DNA of 64,000 nucleotides, taken from positions 1 to 64,000 of the forward strand of contig CAYXGZ010000001.1 in the NCBI GenBank assembly GCA_964464755.1. Reading direction: 5' to 3'. Position 1 is the first letter of the stretch; each line of letters begins with the position of its first letter. Both the position numbers and the translations under genes were made by a program. The notes below the pieces were generated by a model that made no database searches, had not been told where the DNA came from, and saw only the letters and a list, made by a program, of their open reading frames with translations. Source of the DNA: CAYXGZ01 sp964464755 (lineage in GTDB: Bacteria > Planctomycetota > MHYJ01 > JACPRB01). Of this stretch, positions 48,155-56,371 are shown piece by piece.

Positions 48155-49749
48155 CCCTTCGTGGTCTCCACCGCCGGCTCGCGGGCCTGCTCGTCGGCCG
48201 GCGCGGGATCGGGCTCGCCCTCCTCGAGGGGCCGCGGCCTCCACAGGTAGCTCAGGAAGTGCTCCGCCTCCGCGCGCGCCCAGAGCAGCAGGCCGTGCCC
48301 CAGCATCCGGAACGTCCCGAAGCCGAGGTCGAAGCCGATGAGCTTCGGACGGCGCCCCCCGTTGCGGTTCCCGTAGATGCCGAGCTTCTTCTTCCGGCGC
48401 GCGATCGTGATCAGCCGCCACTGGTAGAAGCGGAAGAGCGGCACCGCCCAGTCGGCGTGGTTCGGGTAGAAGGGGGGCACCAGGACGCGGTCGTGGCTGC
48501 GCTTCCAGATCGGCACGGCGACGAAGCGGTAGTAGAAGGCCGTGTCGAGCAGGATCGCGGCCGTCAGCGTGTCGTAGTCGCCCATCAGGTGGTACTTGTC
48601 CCGGTAGATCATCCGGTAGAGGCCGTCGAGGTACTGCCGGTAGAGCCTCGAGTGCTCCGCGACCTCCATCGCGAACTTCGCCGGGTCCGGCTTCGCGAGC
48701 TTTCGCCGGATCAGCTCGAGGGTCCAGGAGACCGAGAAGGTCACGCCGTCCAGGCCCGGGCTGTAGAAGGGGTCGAGGAAGCCCGCGGCGTCGCCGACGC
48801 TCGACCAGCCGGGCCCGGCCACGCGGTCCACGAGGTACGGCAGCTGCTGGTAGGCCCAGAGGTCGCCCTCGACCGGCCGCGCGTCGCCGAGCAGCTCGCG
48901 CGTCAGCGGGTTGCGCTGCAGGAACCACGAGAGCTTCTCGCCCGTGCCCCGGCCCTGCGGCGTCACGAGGCGGGTGTCCCACACGGCGCCGATGCTCGTC
49001 TCCCCGCCGTTGAGCGGGATGAACCAGATCCAGTACCCGTAGCCGGTGAAGTGGTTCGTCGCGAGCCGGCGCGGCATGACGACGGCGCGGACCCAGGCGT
49101 CGCGCGGGTCCGTCCCGCCCACCTCGGGGCCGTCGATGTCCTTGACCCCGCGGAACCGGGCCCAGACCGCGTTGGTCGGGTGGCTCTCGATCGGCTTGAC
49201 CCAGCCGCGGGATTTGCCGAGCAGGCAGGCCCGGCCCGTCGCGTCGACGATCCACCCGGCGGTCAGCTCGATCGTCTCGCCGTCCCGCTCCACGCGCACG
49301 GTCCCCTCGGCGCTGCCGTTCTCCTCGGGGAGCCGGACCTCGACGACGCGCGCCGGCCGCCAGACCTCGGCGCCCTCGCGCCCCGCCTGCGCCAGCACGT
49401 GCTCGTCGAGCTTCTGCCGGTCGAGCTGGAACGAGGGCAGGCGCGACATCTGGTTGCCCCCGAGCTCGCTGGCCTGCTTGATCGTGCGCGCCCTGGCGTT
49501 GTGGAACCAGAAGCGCAGGCCCTGCTTCGGGAGCTGCTCGCGCGAGAGGTGGTCCCAGAGGCGCAGCATCCGCACGAGGAAGTAGCTCGAGACCTCGACC
49601 GTCGCCTCGCCGACCTTCCAGGTGAAGGCGGGGTTCTTCTCGACGACGACGACGCGCAGCTCCGGGTGGCGGCGCCGCAGCAGCAGCGCGGTCGCGCCTC
49701 CGGCGATCGCGCCGCCGAGGACCACGACGTCGGCCCGCTCGGTCCTCAC
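48151..49749 (-). CDS. FAD-dependent halogenase-like oxidoreductase B
   Basis: The 532-residue product has the FAD motif LGGAIAGGATALLL (11-24), VGEAT at 46-50, WIVDATGRACLLG, GDAAGFLDPFYSPG and, at 240-245, WIWFIP, again the WxWxIP motif of flavin-dependent halogenases. It is longer than flavoprotein A by a C-terminal extension of about 120 residues that contains several basic-hydrophobic stretches. It starts with GTG overlapping the stop of the small gene 49746-49940. Two such enzymes in one cluster suggest two oxidative steps on the product. Confidence 0.8.
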   Translation of the reverse strand: MRTERADVVVLGGAIAGGATALLLRRRHPELRVVVVEKNPAFTWKVGEATVEVSSYFLVRMLRLWDHLSREQLPKQGLRFWFHNARARTIKQASELGGNQMSRLPSFQLDRQKLDEHVLAQAGREGAEVWRPARVVEVRLPEENGSAEGTVRVERDGETIELTAGWIVDATGRACLLGKSRGWVKPIESHPTNAVWARFRGVKDIDGPEVGGTDPRDAWVRAVVMPRRLATNHFTGYGYWIWFIPLNGGETSIGAVWDTRLVTPQGRGTGEKLSWFLQRNPLTRELLGDARPVEGDLWAYQQLPYLVDRVAGPGWSSVGDAAGFLDPFYSPGLDGVTFSVSWTLELIRRKLAKPDPAKFAMEVAEHSRLYRQYLDGLYRMIYRDKYHLMGDYDTLTAAILLDTAFYYRFVAVPIWKRSHDRVLVPPFYPNHADWAVPLFRFYQWRLITIARRKKKLGIYGNRNGGRRPKLIGFDLGFGTFRMLGHGLLLWARAEAEHFLSYLWRPRPLEEGEPDPAPADEQAREPAVETTKG

Positions 49750-49940
49750 GGCGAGTCCCCGGGCCGGAACCCGAACAGGGACTTGATGCCGTCGATGATC
49801 CGGTCTCGCGGCTTCTCGAGCCGGGGGACGACGACGTTCATGAAGAAGACGCCGAGGTCCGGGCCGACGATGGGGATCGCGTCGATCATCCCCTTCGCTA
49901 CCTTGCGGACCTTGTCCCGCTTGCGCAGCCGTCCCGCCAT
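49746..49940 (-). CDS. Small basic protein, unknown
   Basis: The 64-residue product begins with a basic stretch (MAGRLRKRDKVRKVAKG) and then IPIVGPDLGVFFMNVVVP and DRIIDGIKSLFGF, which could be amphipathic or membrane-associated helices. The stop overlaps the start of flavoprotein B (GTGA), so it is translationally coupled to it. No family was recognised. Confidence 0.55.
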   Translation of the reverse strand: MAGRLRKRDKVRKVAKGMIDAIPIVGPDLGVFFMNVVVPRLEKPRDRIIDGIKSLFGFRPGDSP

Positions 49941-49985
49941 GCCCCGATTCTCCCCCCGGCCGCGGCGCGGGCGCAAGGGGGCTCG

Positions 49986-50015
49986 TTGACTTCCGTTTCC
50001 GGCCGTCCGTAAGAT
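49986..50015 (+). promoter_or_regulatory. Sigma70-type promoter of the ketosynthase operon
   Basis: TTGACT (49986-49991) and TAAGAT (50010-50015) are separated by 18 bases, a good sigma70-type promoter, ending nine bases before GTG 50025. Confidence 0.7.
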
Positions 50016-50024
50016 GCGCGCCAC

Positions 50025-50948
50025 GTGCCCCGCACCCTCCAGGCCGAACATCGCTACTTCCTGAACCTCCGCCCCGTCTACGCCCTCGGGCGCTGGATGC
50101 TGGAGAACTTCCCGGCGTCCATCTGCTACCCGATCACGGCGAGCTTCGCCGAGCTGACCTACCGCGTCGGGCGGGCCGACAAGGCCGCGCTCAGCGCGAA
50201 CCTGAAGCACGTCTGGGGCACGCTGCACCCGGGCGCCTCCGCGGCCGAGGTCGAGGCCGCCGTCGAGCCCATCGTCCACCAGGTCTACCTCAGCCGCGGC
50301 GTCTACTTCGCCGACCTCTCGATCCTGGCGACGCGCCGCTCGATGCGCGGGATGCTCCACTTCGAGGGACACGGCCCCTGGGCCGGGCTCAAGGAGCGCT
50401 GGAAGTCGGGGAAGGGCGCCATCGTCCTCTCTGGCCACCTCGGCAACTACCGGATGGGCGGGGTCTTCATGGGCCTCTCGGGCGTCCCCATCCGCGCCGT
50501 CGCCTACCGCAACCACGCGGCGAACGCCCTCGACGAGCGCGTCGCGGGCCGCGGCGGCACGACCCAGATGTACATCTCCGACGATCCCGCGCACGTCCTG
50601 CAGATCGTGCGGGCCCTGCGCGAGGGCGCGGTCGTCGCGATCACGGCCGACCGCGTCGGCGACTCGCCCTCCGTCGAGGTCCCGTTCTTCGGGAAGCCCG
50701 CGCGCTTCCCGATCGGCCCGGTCCGCCTCGCCCGTCTCGCGGGCGTCCCGATCTACCCCGCGTTCTGCACCTGGACCCGCGCCCGCCACTACGTCGCCCG
50801 GATGCTGGACCCCATCGAGGTGGGGGACGGCGACCGCGACGAGGCGGAGCGCGACGCGCTGGCCGCCTTCGTGCGCGCCTACGAGGGGGAGGTCGCGACG
50901 CACCTCGACCAGTGGTTCGCGTACTCGCCGTTCTGGAGGACCGCGTGA
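50025..50948 (+). CDS. LpxL/HtrB-like acyltransferase with altered HX4(D/E) motif
   Basis: The 307-residue product fits the lysophospholipid acyltransferase group of LpxL/HtrB: RGVYFADLSIL, GKGAIVLSGHLGNYRMGG (130-146), AITADRVGDSPSVEVPFFG and ARLAGVPIYPAF. The catalytic motif HX4(D/E) here is H138 with Arg at 143, so the acid is missing, which may change or abolish acyl transfer. In aryl polyene-type clusters an acyltransferase joins the chain to a lipid or sugar. GTG start; the next gene overlaps the stop by four bases. Confidence 0.8.
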   Translation: MPRTLQAEHRYFLNLRPVYALGRWMLENFPASICYPITASFAELTYRVGRADKAALSANLKHVWGTLHPGASAAEVEAAVEPIVHQVYLSRGVYFADLSILATRRSMRGMLHFEGHGPWAGLKERWKSGKGAIVLSGHLGNYRMGGVFMGLSGVPIRAVAYRNHAANALDERVAGRGGTTQMYISDDPAHVLQIVRALREGAVVAITADRVGDSPSVEVPFFGKPARFPIGPVRLARLAGVPIYPAFCTWTRARHYVARMLDPIEVGDGDRDEAERDALAAFVRAYEGEVATHLDQWFAYSPFWRTA

Positions 50949-52147
50949 CGCGCCGGGTCGTCGTCACCGGCCTCGCCTACGCCACGGGCCTGGGCTTCGG
51001 CCACGAGGACCACGAGCCCGCGCTCCGGGCCGGCCGCTCCGCGGCCGGGCCGATCACGCGCTTCGACACGACGGGCTTCCGCACCGCGCGGGCCGCGCAG
51101 GTGGACGAGGCCGCGCTCGACGCCCGGCTCGGGAAGCGGCACCGGCGCCTGGCCCCCGACACCAAGATGCTGCTCTGGGCCGTGCGCGAGGCGCTCGCCG
51201 ACTCGCGGCTCGAGGTCCGCGCGCCGCTGCCCGCGATCGTCGGGACGACGACGGAGGGCTTCCTCCAGGCCGAGCAATGGTACGCGGGCTGGCTGAGGAA
51301 CGCGAAGCGGGCCCGGCCCGCGCTGCTCCTCCACGCGACGGCGGGCGCCCAGATGTCGCGCATCGCCGCCGAGCTCGGCCTGCCGCTCGCGCCGGAGGTC
51401 GTGACCAACGCCTGCGCGACGGGGCTCTCGGCGATCGGCCGCCTCTTCCGGCGCATCCGCTCCGGCGCGGCCGAGGCGGGGATCGCGGGCGGCTACGACG
51501 CGCTCACGCGCTTCGTCCACCTCGGCTTCGACTCGCTCGGCGCGCTCTCGCCCGGCGCCTGCACGCCCTTCGCGAAGGGGCGGACGGGCTTCTTCATCGG
51601 CGACGGCGCGGCCATCCTGGTCCTGGAGAGCCTCGAGTCGGCCCGTCGCCGCGGCGCGCGGATCCGGGCCGAGATCTCGGGGTACGGGGAGAGCGCGGAC
51701 GGCCACCACCAGACCCACCCGCAGCCGGAGGGGACGGGGCTCGCGAGGGCCATCGCCCGGGCCCTGGAGTCGGCGGGGGTGGCGCCGGGGGAGATCGGCT
51801 ACGTCAACGCGCACGGCACGGCGACGCCCGCGAACGACGCGGCGGAGGCGAAGGGGCTGCTCGCGGCGCTGGGCCCGCACGGCGCGAAGGTGCCGGTGAG
51901 CTCGACGAAGCCGCTGGTCGGCCACACGCTGGGCGCGGCGGGCGCGGTCGAGCAGGCCTTCTGCCTCCTGGCGATGGAGAAGGGGTTCCTCCCGCCGCAG
52001 GCCGGGCTCGCCGAGCCCGACCCCGCGTGCGGGTTGAACTTCGTCCGCTCGCCGGAGGGGCGGCCGCGCGTGACGATGAACGAGTCGCTCGGCTTCGGCG
52101 GCGCGAACGGCGTCGTGATCGCCCGGGCCTGGGAGGAGGGCCCGTGA
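50945..52147 (+). CDS. Beta-ketoacyl-ACP synthase (FabF-like)
   Basis: The 400-residue product is a KASII-type condensing enzyme with the full Cys-His-His set: VVTNACATGLSAIG with Cys157, VNAHGTATPAND with His290, and KPLVGHTLGAAGAVE with His327. It would extend the chain on the ACP at 47888. It begins with GTG overlapping the acyltransferase stop and is followed by the chain-length-factor-like gene with the same overlap, a KS/CLF pair as in aryl polyene and type II polyketide systems. Confidence 0.9.
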   Translation: MTRRVVVTGLAYATGLGFGHEDHEPALRAGRSAAGPITRFDTTGFRTARAAQVDEAALDARLGKRHRRLAPDTKMLLWAVREALADSRLEVRAPLPAIVGTTTEGFLQAEQWYAGWLRNAKRARPALLLHATAGAQMSRIAAELGLPLAPEVVTNACATGLSAIGRLFRRIRSGAAEAGIAGGYDALTRFVHLGFDSLGALSPGACTPFAKGRTGFFIGDGAAILVLESLESARRRGARIRAEISGYGESADGHHQTHPQPEGTGLARAIARALESAGVAPGEIGYVNAHGTATPANDAAEAKGLLAALGPHGAKVPVSSTKPLVGHTLGAAGAVEQAFCLLAMEKGFLPPQAGLAEPDPACGLNFVRSPEGRPRVTMNESLGFGGANGVVIARAWEEGP

Positions 52148-52971
52148 GCCGCGCGGTGCTCGGACCCCCGGTGTTCTCGACGTCGGACGACGGCGTCGAC
52201 GACCTCGACGCCCTGCTGCCGGAGGCGAACAGCCTGCGGCGGGCGGGGGCGGTCTCCAAGCGGGCCGTGATCGCCGGGGCTCGGGCGCTCGGTTCCGCGC
52301 CGCGCGGGGGCGTCGGGCTGTACGTGGCCCAGCAGCACGGGCCGATGGACGAGAGCGCGGCGTTCGTGGCGTCGAGCTGGCGCGGGTCGCCGCGGCTCGT
52401 GAGCCCGGCGGTCTTCACGGAGGCGGTGGAGAACATCGCCGCGACGCACCTGTCGCTGACGCTGGGGCTGACGGGGACGGTGGAGACCTTCACGGGGACG
52501 CGGGCGGCGGCCCTGCAGGCGGTGGCCGCGGCGGCGGAGGACCTCGGGAACGGCGCGACGCGCGAGGGGCTGGTGGTCGTGCTCGGCCTGGTGACGGAGA
52601 CGACGGTCGCGGCGTACCGGGCGGTCCTGCGGGGGCGCGGGCGCATGGTCCCCTACGTCGGGGCCGCGGCCTTCACGGTGCGGCGGGACGGCCCGGGCGC
52701 GGCGCTCGTCGCGGCGCGGGTCTCGTGCCGGGGCCCGCGGGGCCGGAAGGCCGCGGTCGCGGACGTGACGGCCGGCCTCGAGGCCGGACGGCTCGCCTTC
52801 TCGGCCTGCTCGCTGGACCCGACGGCGCCGGCGGACTCGGAGCCCGAGGCCTTCGCGCTGGACCCCGTGCGGCGCCTGTCCGGGATCTCGGGCGAAGGCC
52901 GCTCCGCGGTGATCGTGCTCGGCGAGGACGGCGTGGTGGGGACGCTGGCGGTCGAAGGGGCCTGGCGCTAG
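52144..52971 (+). CDS. Ketosynthase-like chain length factor
   Basis: The 275-residue product has a shortened ketosynthase fold without the active Cys: the place reads TVETFTGTRAAAL with Phe116. TEAVENIAATHLSLTLGLTG precedes it, the block seen in beta-ketoacyl synthase chain length factors (ketoacyl-synt_2). It is likely the partner of the ketosynthase before it and sets chain length. GTG 52144 overlaps the previous stop. Its end overlaps the convergent kinase gene by four bases. Confidence 0.75.
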   Translation: MSRAVLGPPVFSTSDDGVDDLDALLPEANSLRRAGAVSKRAVIAGARALGSAPRGGVGLYVAQQHGPMDESAAFVASSWRGSPRLVSPAVFTEAVENIAATHLSLTLGLTGTVETFTGTRAAALQAVAAAAEDLGNGATREGLVVVLGLVTETTVAAYRAVLRGRGRMVPYVGAAAFTVRRDGPGAALVAARVSCRGPRGRKAAVADVTAGLEAGRLAFSACSLDPTAPADSEPEAFALDPVRRLSGISGEGRSAVIVLGEDGVVGTLAVEGAWR

Positions 52972-55319
52972 CGGAGCAGCTCCTCGGCCCGGGCCCGGCG
53001 CGGATCGCCGGGGGGCAACAGCTCCAGCGCCCGGCGGAGGTCGGCCCGGCCGTCCTCCTCGCGTCCCGACCTCAGCCGGTAGCGGCCGCGGTTGAACCAG
53101 GCCGCCGCGTAGGTCGAATCCCGCTTCAGCGCCTCGCCGAAGTCCGACTCCGCGCCGGGCAGGTCGCCCGCGGCGGCGCGGAGCACGCCGCGGTTGTTCC
53201 ACGCGCTCGGGACGGAGGGATCGGCCTGGATGGCCGCGTCGAGATCCCGCCTCGCCCCGGCCGCGTCGCCGCCGGACTGCCGGGCCAGCGACCGGTTGAT
53301 GAGCGCGTCGGCGTAGGCCGGCTCGATCGCGAGGGCCGCGTCGAAGTCGGCGATCGCCGCCGCGCCCTCCTTCTTCAGGTGCCGGAGCCGGCCCCGGTTG
53401 TTGTAGGCCTCGACGGCCCGGGGGCGCATCTCGATCAACTTCGAGTAGTCGGCGATCGCGCCGTCGAGGTCCCCCGACTCGCGCCGCCTCAGCGCCCGGA
53501 CGAAGAGCGCCTCCGCGTACCACGGCCGCTTGGCGAGCGCGCGGTCGAGCGCCGCGACCGCCGGCGCCGCGTCGAGCATCGAGCCGAGCAGCCAGTCGAG
53601 CTCCTCCGTCCCGGGGCCCGCGCCGTGCCGCGCGAGGGCCTCCTCGACGGACGTCCGCAGCGCGGCCCAGTCGTGCGCGGCCCAGAGCTTCAGCGCCTCG
53701 GCGACGGACTTCTGCACGCCGCTCTCCCAGCCCGCGCCGTCCTTGAGCGCGGCCTCGACCTGCGCGACCGCCGCCGCGGACTCGGCCGCCATGTCGTCCG
53801 GCTTCCCGGGCAGCCCGGTGAGGTTGGCCCGGAAGGCCCGCGCGACGTGGAGGCGGGCGAGGTCGAGCCGGGCCGCCGCGAGGCGGGGGTCGATCTGCAC
53901 GGCCCGGGTCCACGAGGCCTCGGCGGCCCCGAGCTCCCCGCGCAGGAACTGCGCCTGGCCGAGCAGGTGGTGGGCCGCCGCGTAATCCGGCGACTTCGCG
54001 ATCGCCTCCTCGAAGGCGTCGCGCGCCTCGGCGGAGCGCCGGGAGATCTCGGCGAACGGCGTCGCGGCGGAGTAGAGCCCGCGCTGCGCCAGCTCCAGGG
54101 CCGGGCGCCCGGCCTCGAGGCGGCGGAAGGCGGCGTCGCGGGCCGCGGCGGCCTGCTCGCGGCGGGCCAGGTCCTCGGGGACCCCGGGGTCCCCGCGCCG
54201 CGCGACGAGGGCCACGGCCGCGATCGCGACGAGCGCGACGACGGCGAGCACCGCGACGGGGTGCCGGCGGATCCGCCGCCACGCGCGCTCCGGCGCGGAG
54301 ACGGCCCGCGCGGAGATCGCCGCGCCGTCGAGCCAGGCCCCGAGGTCGTCGGCGAAATCCCGGGCCGAGCCGTAGCGCCGCGCCGGGTCCTTCTCGAGCG
54401 CCTTGAGCGCGACGACGGCGAGGTCGCGCGGCACGCCCTCGGGCAGAGGGTCGGGCGGCTCCTTCGTCACGGCCTCCATCACGTCGAAGGCGGTCGCGCC
54501 GCCGAACGGCGGCTTCCCCGCGAGCACGTGGTAGAGGATCGCGCCGAGCGCGTACACGTCGACGGCCGGCCGCGAGGCCGGGGCGCCGCCGCGCACCTGC
54601 TCGGGCGACATGTACGACGGCGTGCCGATGGCCGTGTCGGGCAGCGTGACCGTCCAGCCCTCCTCGGTCGGGCGCGCGAGGCCGAAGTCCACGACGTAGG
54701 GATGCAGCCCCTCGCCGACGAGGAGGTTGAGCGGCTTGAGGTCGCGGTGCACGACGCCCTGGTCGTGGGCGTGCTGGACGGCCAGCGCGACGGTGCGGAC
54801 GAGCGCGACGAGCTCGCGCAGCGGCGGCTTGCGGCGGTCGGCGAGCAGCGAGGCGAGCGTCGTCCCGCGCACGAGCTCCATCGCGAGGTAGCGGACCGGG
54901 CCCGCGGAGCCCGCGCGGTGGATCTTCACGATGTTCGGGTGCGAGAGCCGCAGCGCGGACTGCGCCTCGCGGACCGCGCGCGCCTCGGCGGAGCGGGTCG
55001 GCGTGCGCAGGACCTTCAGCGCGACCCAGCGGCGGTTCTCGAGGTCCCAGGCCCGGTGGACGACGCCCGCGGCGCCCTCGCCGAGCGGCTCGACGAGGAC
55101 GAAGGGGTCGAGGCGGTTCGCGGGATCCGCCGCCGCGGCCGCGACCTCCGGGGGCGCGGCGTCGAGGCCGGGGAAGGACGTCCCGGCGTCGCCGAGCCCG
55201 AGGCCCTTCAGCACGGACGGGCGGTGGAGCGGGGCGCCGCAGGCGGGGCAGTCGGGGCCGGGCGGCGGGGGATCGAGCAGGGCGCCGCACCCGAAGCAGG
55301 CGAGGGGGGCGTCGGACAC
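52968..55319 (-). CDS. Ser/Thr protein kinase with N-terminal zinc ribbon and TPR tail
   Basis: The 783-residue product starts with a zinc ribbon (CFGCG and CPACG, 8-27). A Hanks kinase domain follows (about 72-335): GEGAAGVV, VALK Lys102, HRDLKP with Asp193, DFG 211-213 and SPE 238-240. A membrane helix lies at about 345-368, then a region with helical TPR repeats (about 600-780, such as AYNNRGRLRHLKKEG and AWNNRGVLRAAAGD). It would be a membrane receptor kinase. TAGACT six bases before GTG 55319 gives a leaderless start. The ECF sigma factor gene lies directly upstream on the same strand. Confidence 0.9.
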   Translation of the reverse strand: MSDAPLACFGCGALLDPPPPGPDCPACGAPLHRPSVLKGLGLGDAGTSFPGLDAAPPEVAAAAADPANRLDPFVLVEPLGEGAAGVVHRAWDLENRRWVALKVLRTPTRSAEARAVREAQSALRLSHPNIVKIHRAGSAGPVRYLAMELVRGTTLASLLADRRKPPLRELVALVRTVALAVQHAHDQGVVHRDLKPLNLLVGEGLHPYVVDFGLARPTEEGWTVTLPDTAIGTPSYMSPEQVRGGAPASRPAVDVYALGAILYHVLAGKPPFGGATAFDVMEAVTKEPPDPLPEGVPRDLAVVALKALEKDPARRYGSARDFADDLGAWLDGAAISARAVSAPERAWRRIRRHPVAVLAVVALVAIAAVALVARRGDPGVPEDLARREQAAAARDAAFRRLEAGRPALELAQRGLYSAATPFAEISRRSAEARDAFEEAIAKSPDYAAAHHLLGQAQFLRGELGAAEASWTRAVQIDPRLAAARLDLARLHVARAFRANLTGLPGKPDDMAAESAAAVAQVEAALKDGAGWESGVQKSVAEALKLWAAHDWAALRTSVEEALARHGAGPGTEELDWLLGSMLDAAPAVAALDRALAKRPWYAEALFVRALRRRESGDLDGAIADYSKLIEMRPRAVEAYNNRGRLRHLKKEGAAAIADFDAALAIEPAYADALINRSLARQSGGDAAGARRDLDAAIQADPSVPSAWNNRGVLRAAAGDLPGAESDFGEALKRDSTYAAAWFNRGRYRLRSGREEDGRADLRRALELLPPGDPRRARAEELLR

Positions 55320-55325
55320 GGGCTC

Positions 55326-55331
55326 AGTCTA
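55326..55331 (-). promoter_or_regulatory. -10 box TAGACT, leaderless start at 55319
   Basis: TAGACT ends six bases before GTG 55319 on the minus strand; it overlaps the stop region of the sigma factor gene. Confidence 0.6.
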
Positions 55332-56012
55332 TCACTCGAGGAACTTCCGGAGGTAGGCGACCTCGGCGTCGTACTCCTCGCGCGAGGAGGAGTAGCGCTG
55401 GATCTCGGCGAGCACGAGGCGCCGGAGGCGGAGCCGGGCCTGGTGCAGCCAGTTCTTCACGTCGTGCGGGGCGGCGCCGAGCTCGGCGGCGATCTCCGCC
55501 TGGCCGAGGCCGCGCGTGGTCGCCAGGAACAGCGCCTTCGCGTAGTGCGCGACGCCGTCGCGCGTGCAGTCCTCGCGGAGCCGCTCCATGGCGAGGAAGA
55601 CGAGGTTCTGCACCCAGAGGGGGTCGAAGGCGTCGTCGGCGGAGGGGGCCGCGAGCAGATCCTCGAGCCGGGGCCCGTCCTCGCCGTCGCCGACGGCGAT
55701 GCGCGTGCGCCCGCCGCCGCGCTTGAGGCGGCCCTCGTGGCGGCGCCGCTCGGAGATGACGTGGCGCGTGACGGCGAGCAGGAGGTGGCGGAAGCGGCCG
55801 AGCGCGCGGTCGGCCTTGGCGAGCACGCCCTCCTCGACGATCGCGAGGAAGGCCTCCTGCACGACGTCCTCGGCCTCCTCGGCCGGCAGGCCGGCGCGGC
55901 GGACGTAGGCGAGGATGGGCGCGCGGTAACGGCGCAGCAGCGTGTCGACGGCCTCCGGGCCGCCGCCGCGGGCCTCCGCGATCAGCGTCCACATCGTCGC
56001 GGGCATCGTCAT
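55332..56012 (-). CDS. ECF-family RNA polymerase sigma factor
   Basis: The 226-residue product has sigma region 2 (LLRRYRAPILAYVRRAG and DVVQEAFLAIVEEG, about 25-62) and region 4 (LGQAEIAAELGAAPHDVKNWLHQARLRLR, in parts, about 165-195). It is longer than most ECF factors by a central linker. Such factors next to membrane kinases and small zinc-ribbon proteins are typical of planctomycete ECF groups, where the kinase may control the sigma factor. Start: ATG 56012 or 56006. Confidence 0.85.
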   Translation of the reverse strand: MTMPATMWTLIAEARGGGPEAVDTLLRRYRAPILAYVRRAGLPAEEAEDVVQEAFLAIVEEGVLAKADRALGRFRHLLLAVTRHVISERRRHEGRLKRGGGRTRIAVGDGEDGPRLEDLLAAPSADDAFDPLWVQNLVFLAMERLREDCTRDGVAHYAKALFLATTRGLGQAEIAAELGAAPHDVKNWLHQARLRLRRLVLAEIQRYSSSREEYDAEVAYLRKFLE

Positions 56013-56024
56013 GGCCCCACCACC

Positions 56025-56222
56025 CTACGACACGGAGGGGCGGGGCGGAACGGAAGAAGGATCGAGCAGGTCGAGCAGCTTGCGGCCGGGCGGCCGCTCG
56101 GGAGGGCGGTGGCCGCAGCGCGGGCAGGGGCTCGCCTCCCGTCCGACCGGCTCGCGGCGTCGCTCCCCGCAACCCCGGCAGGGGAAGTGCACGGCCGACC
56201 CGGCGGGCTCCAGCGCATCCAT
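56025..56222 (-). CDS. Small zinc-ribbon protein
   Basis: The 65-residue product has CRGC and CPRC (15-34) as a likely zinc ribbon and an end rich in Pro. It lies 12 bases upstream of the sigma factor gene on the same strand and may be an anti-sigma or adaptor protein, but this is inference. There is no good ribosome site or -10 box before the ATG, so the call is moderate. Confidence 0.5.
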   Translation of the reverse strand: MDALEPAGSAVHFPCRGCGERRREPVGREASPCPRCGHRPPERPPGRKLLDLLDPSSVPPRPSVS

Positions 56223-56249
56223 GCGGACAAATGGAGCTTCGGCCCGCGA

Positions 56250-56328
56250 CGGTTTTAAACGTGGACGTTGTAAGTGCCCGCGCGCTAATCGCTTGCGTGA
56301 TATCAGATTATCGCCCGATTTAAAACCG
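56250..56328. promoter_or_regulatory. Long-spaced inverted repeat in an AT-rich divergent region
   Basis: CGGTTTTAAA (56250-56259) and TTTAAAACCG (56319-56328) are exact reverse complements 59 bases apart. The region is the most AT-rich in the window and lies between the zinc-ribbon gene on the minus strand and the lipoprotein gene at 56372. It may be an operator pair or regulator site for one or both genes. Confidence 0.5.
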
Positions 56329-56371
56329 CGCCTCCGGAACGGCCATTTCCCAGTAGAAACCGGAGGCGAAG

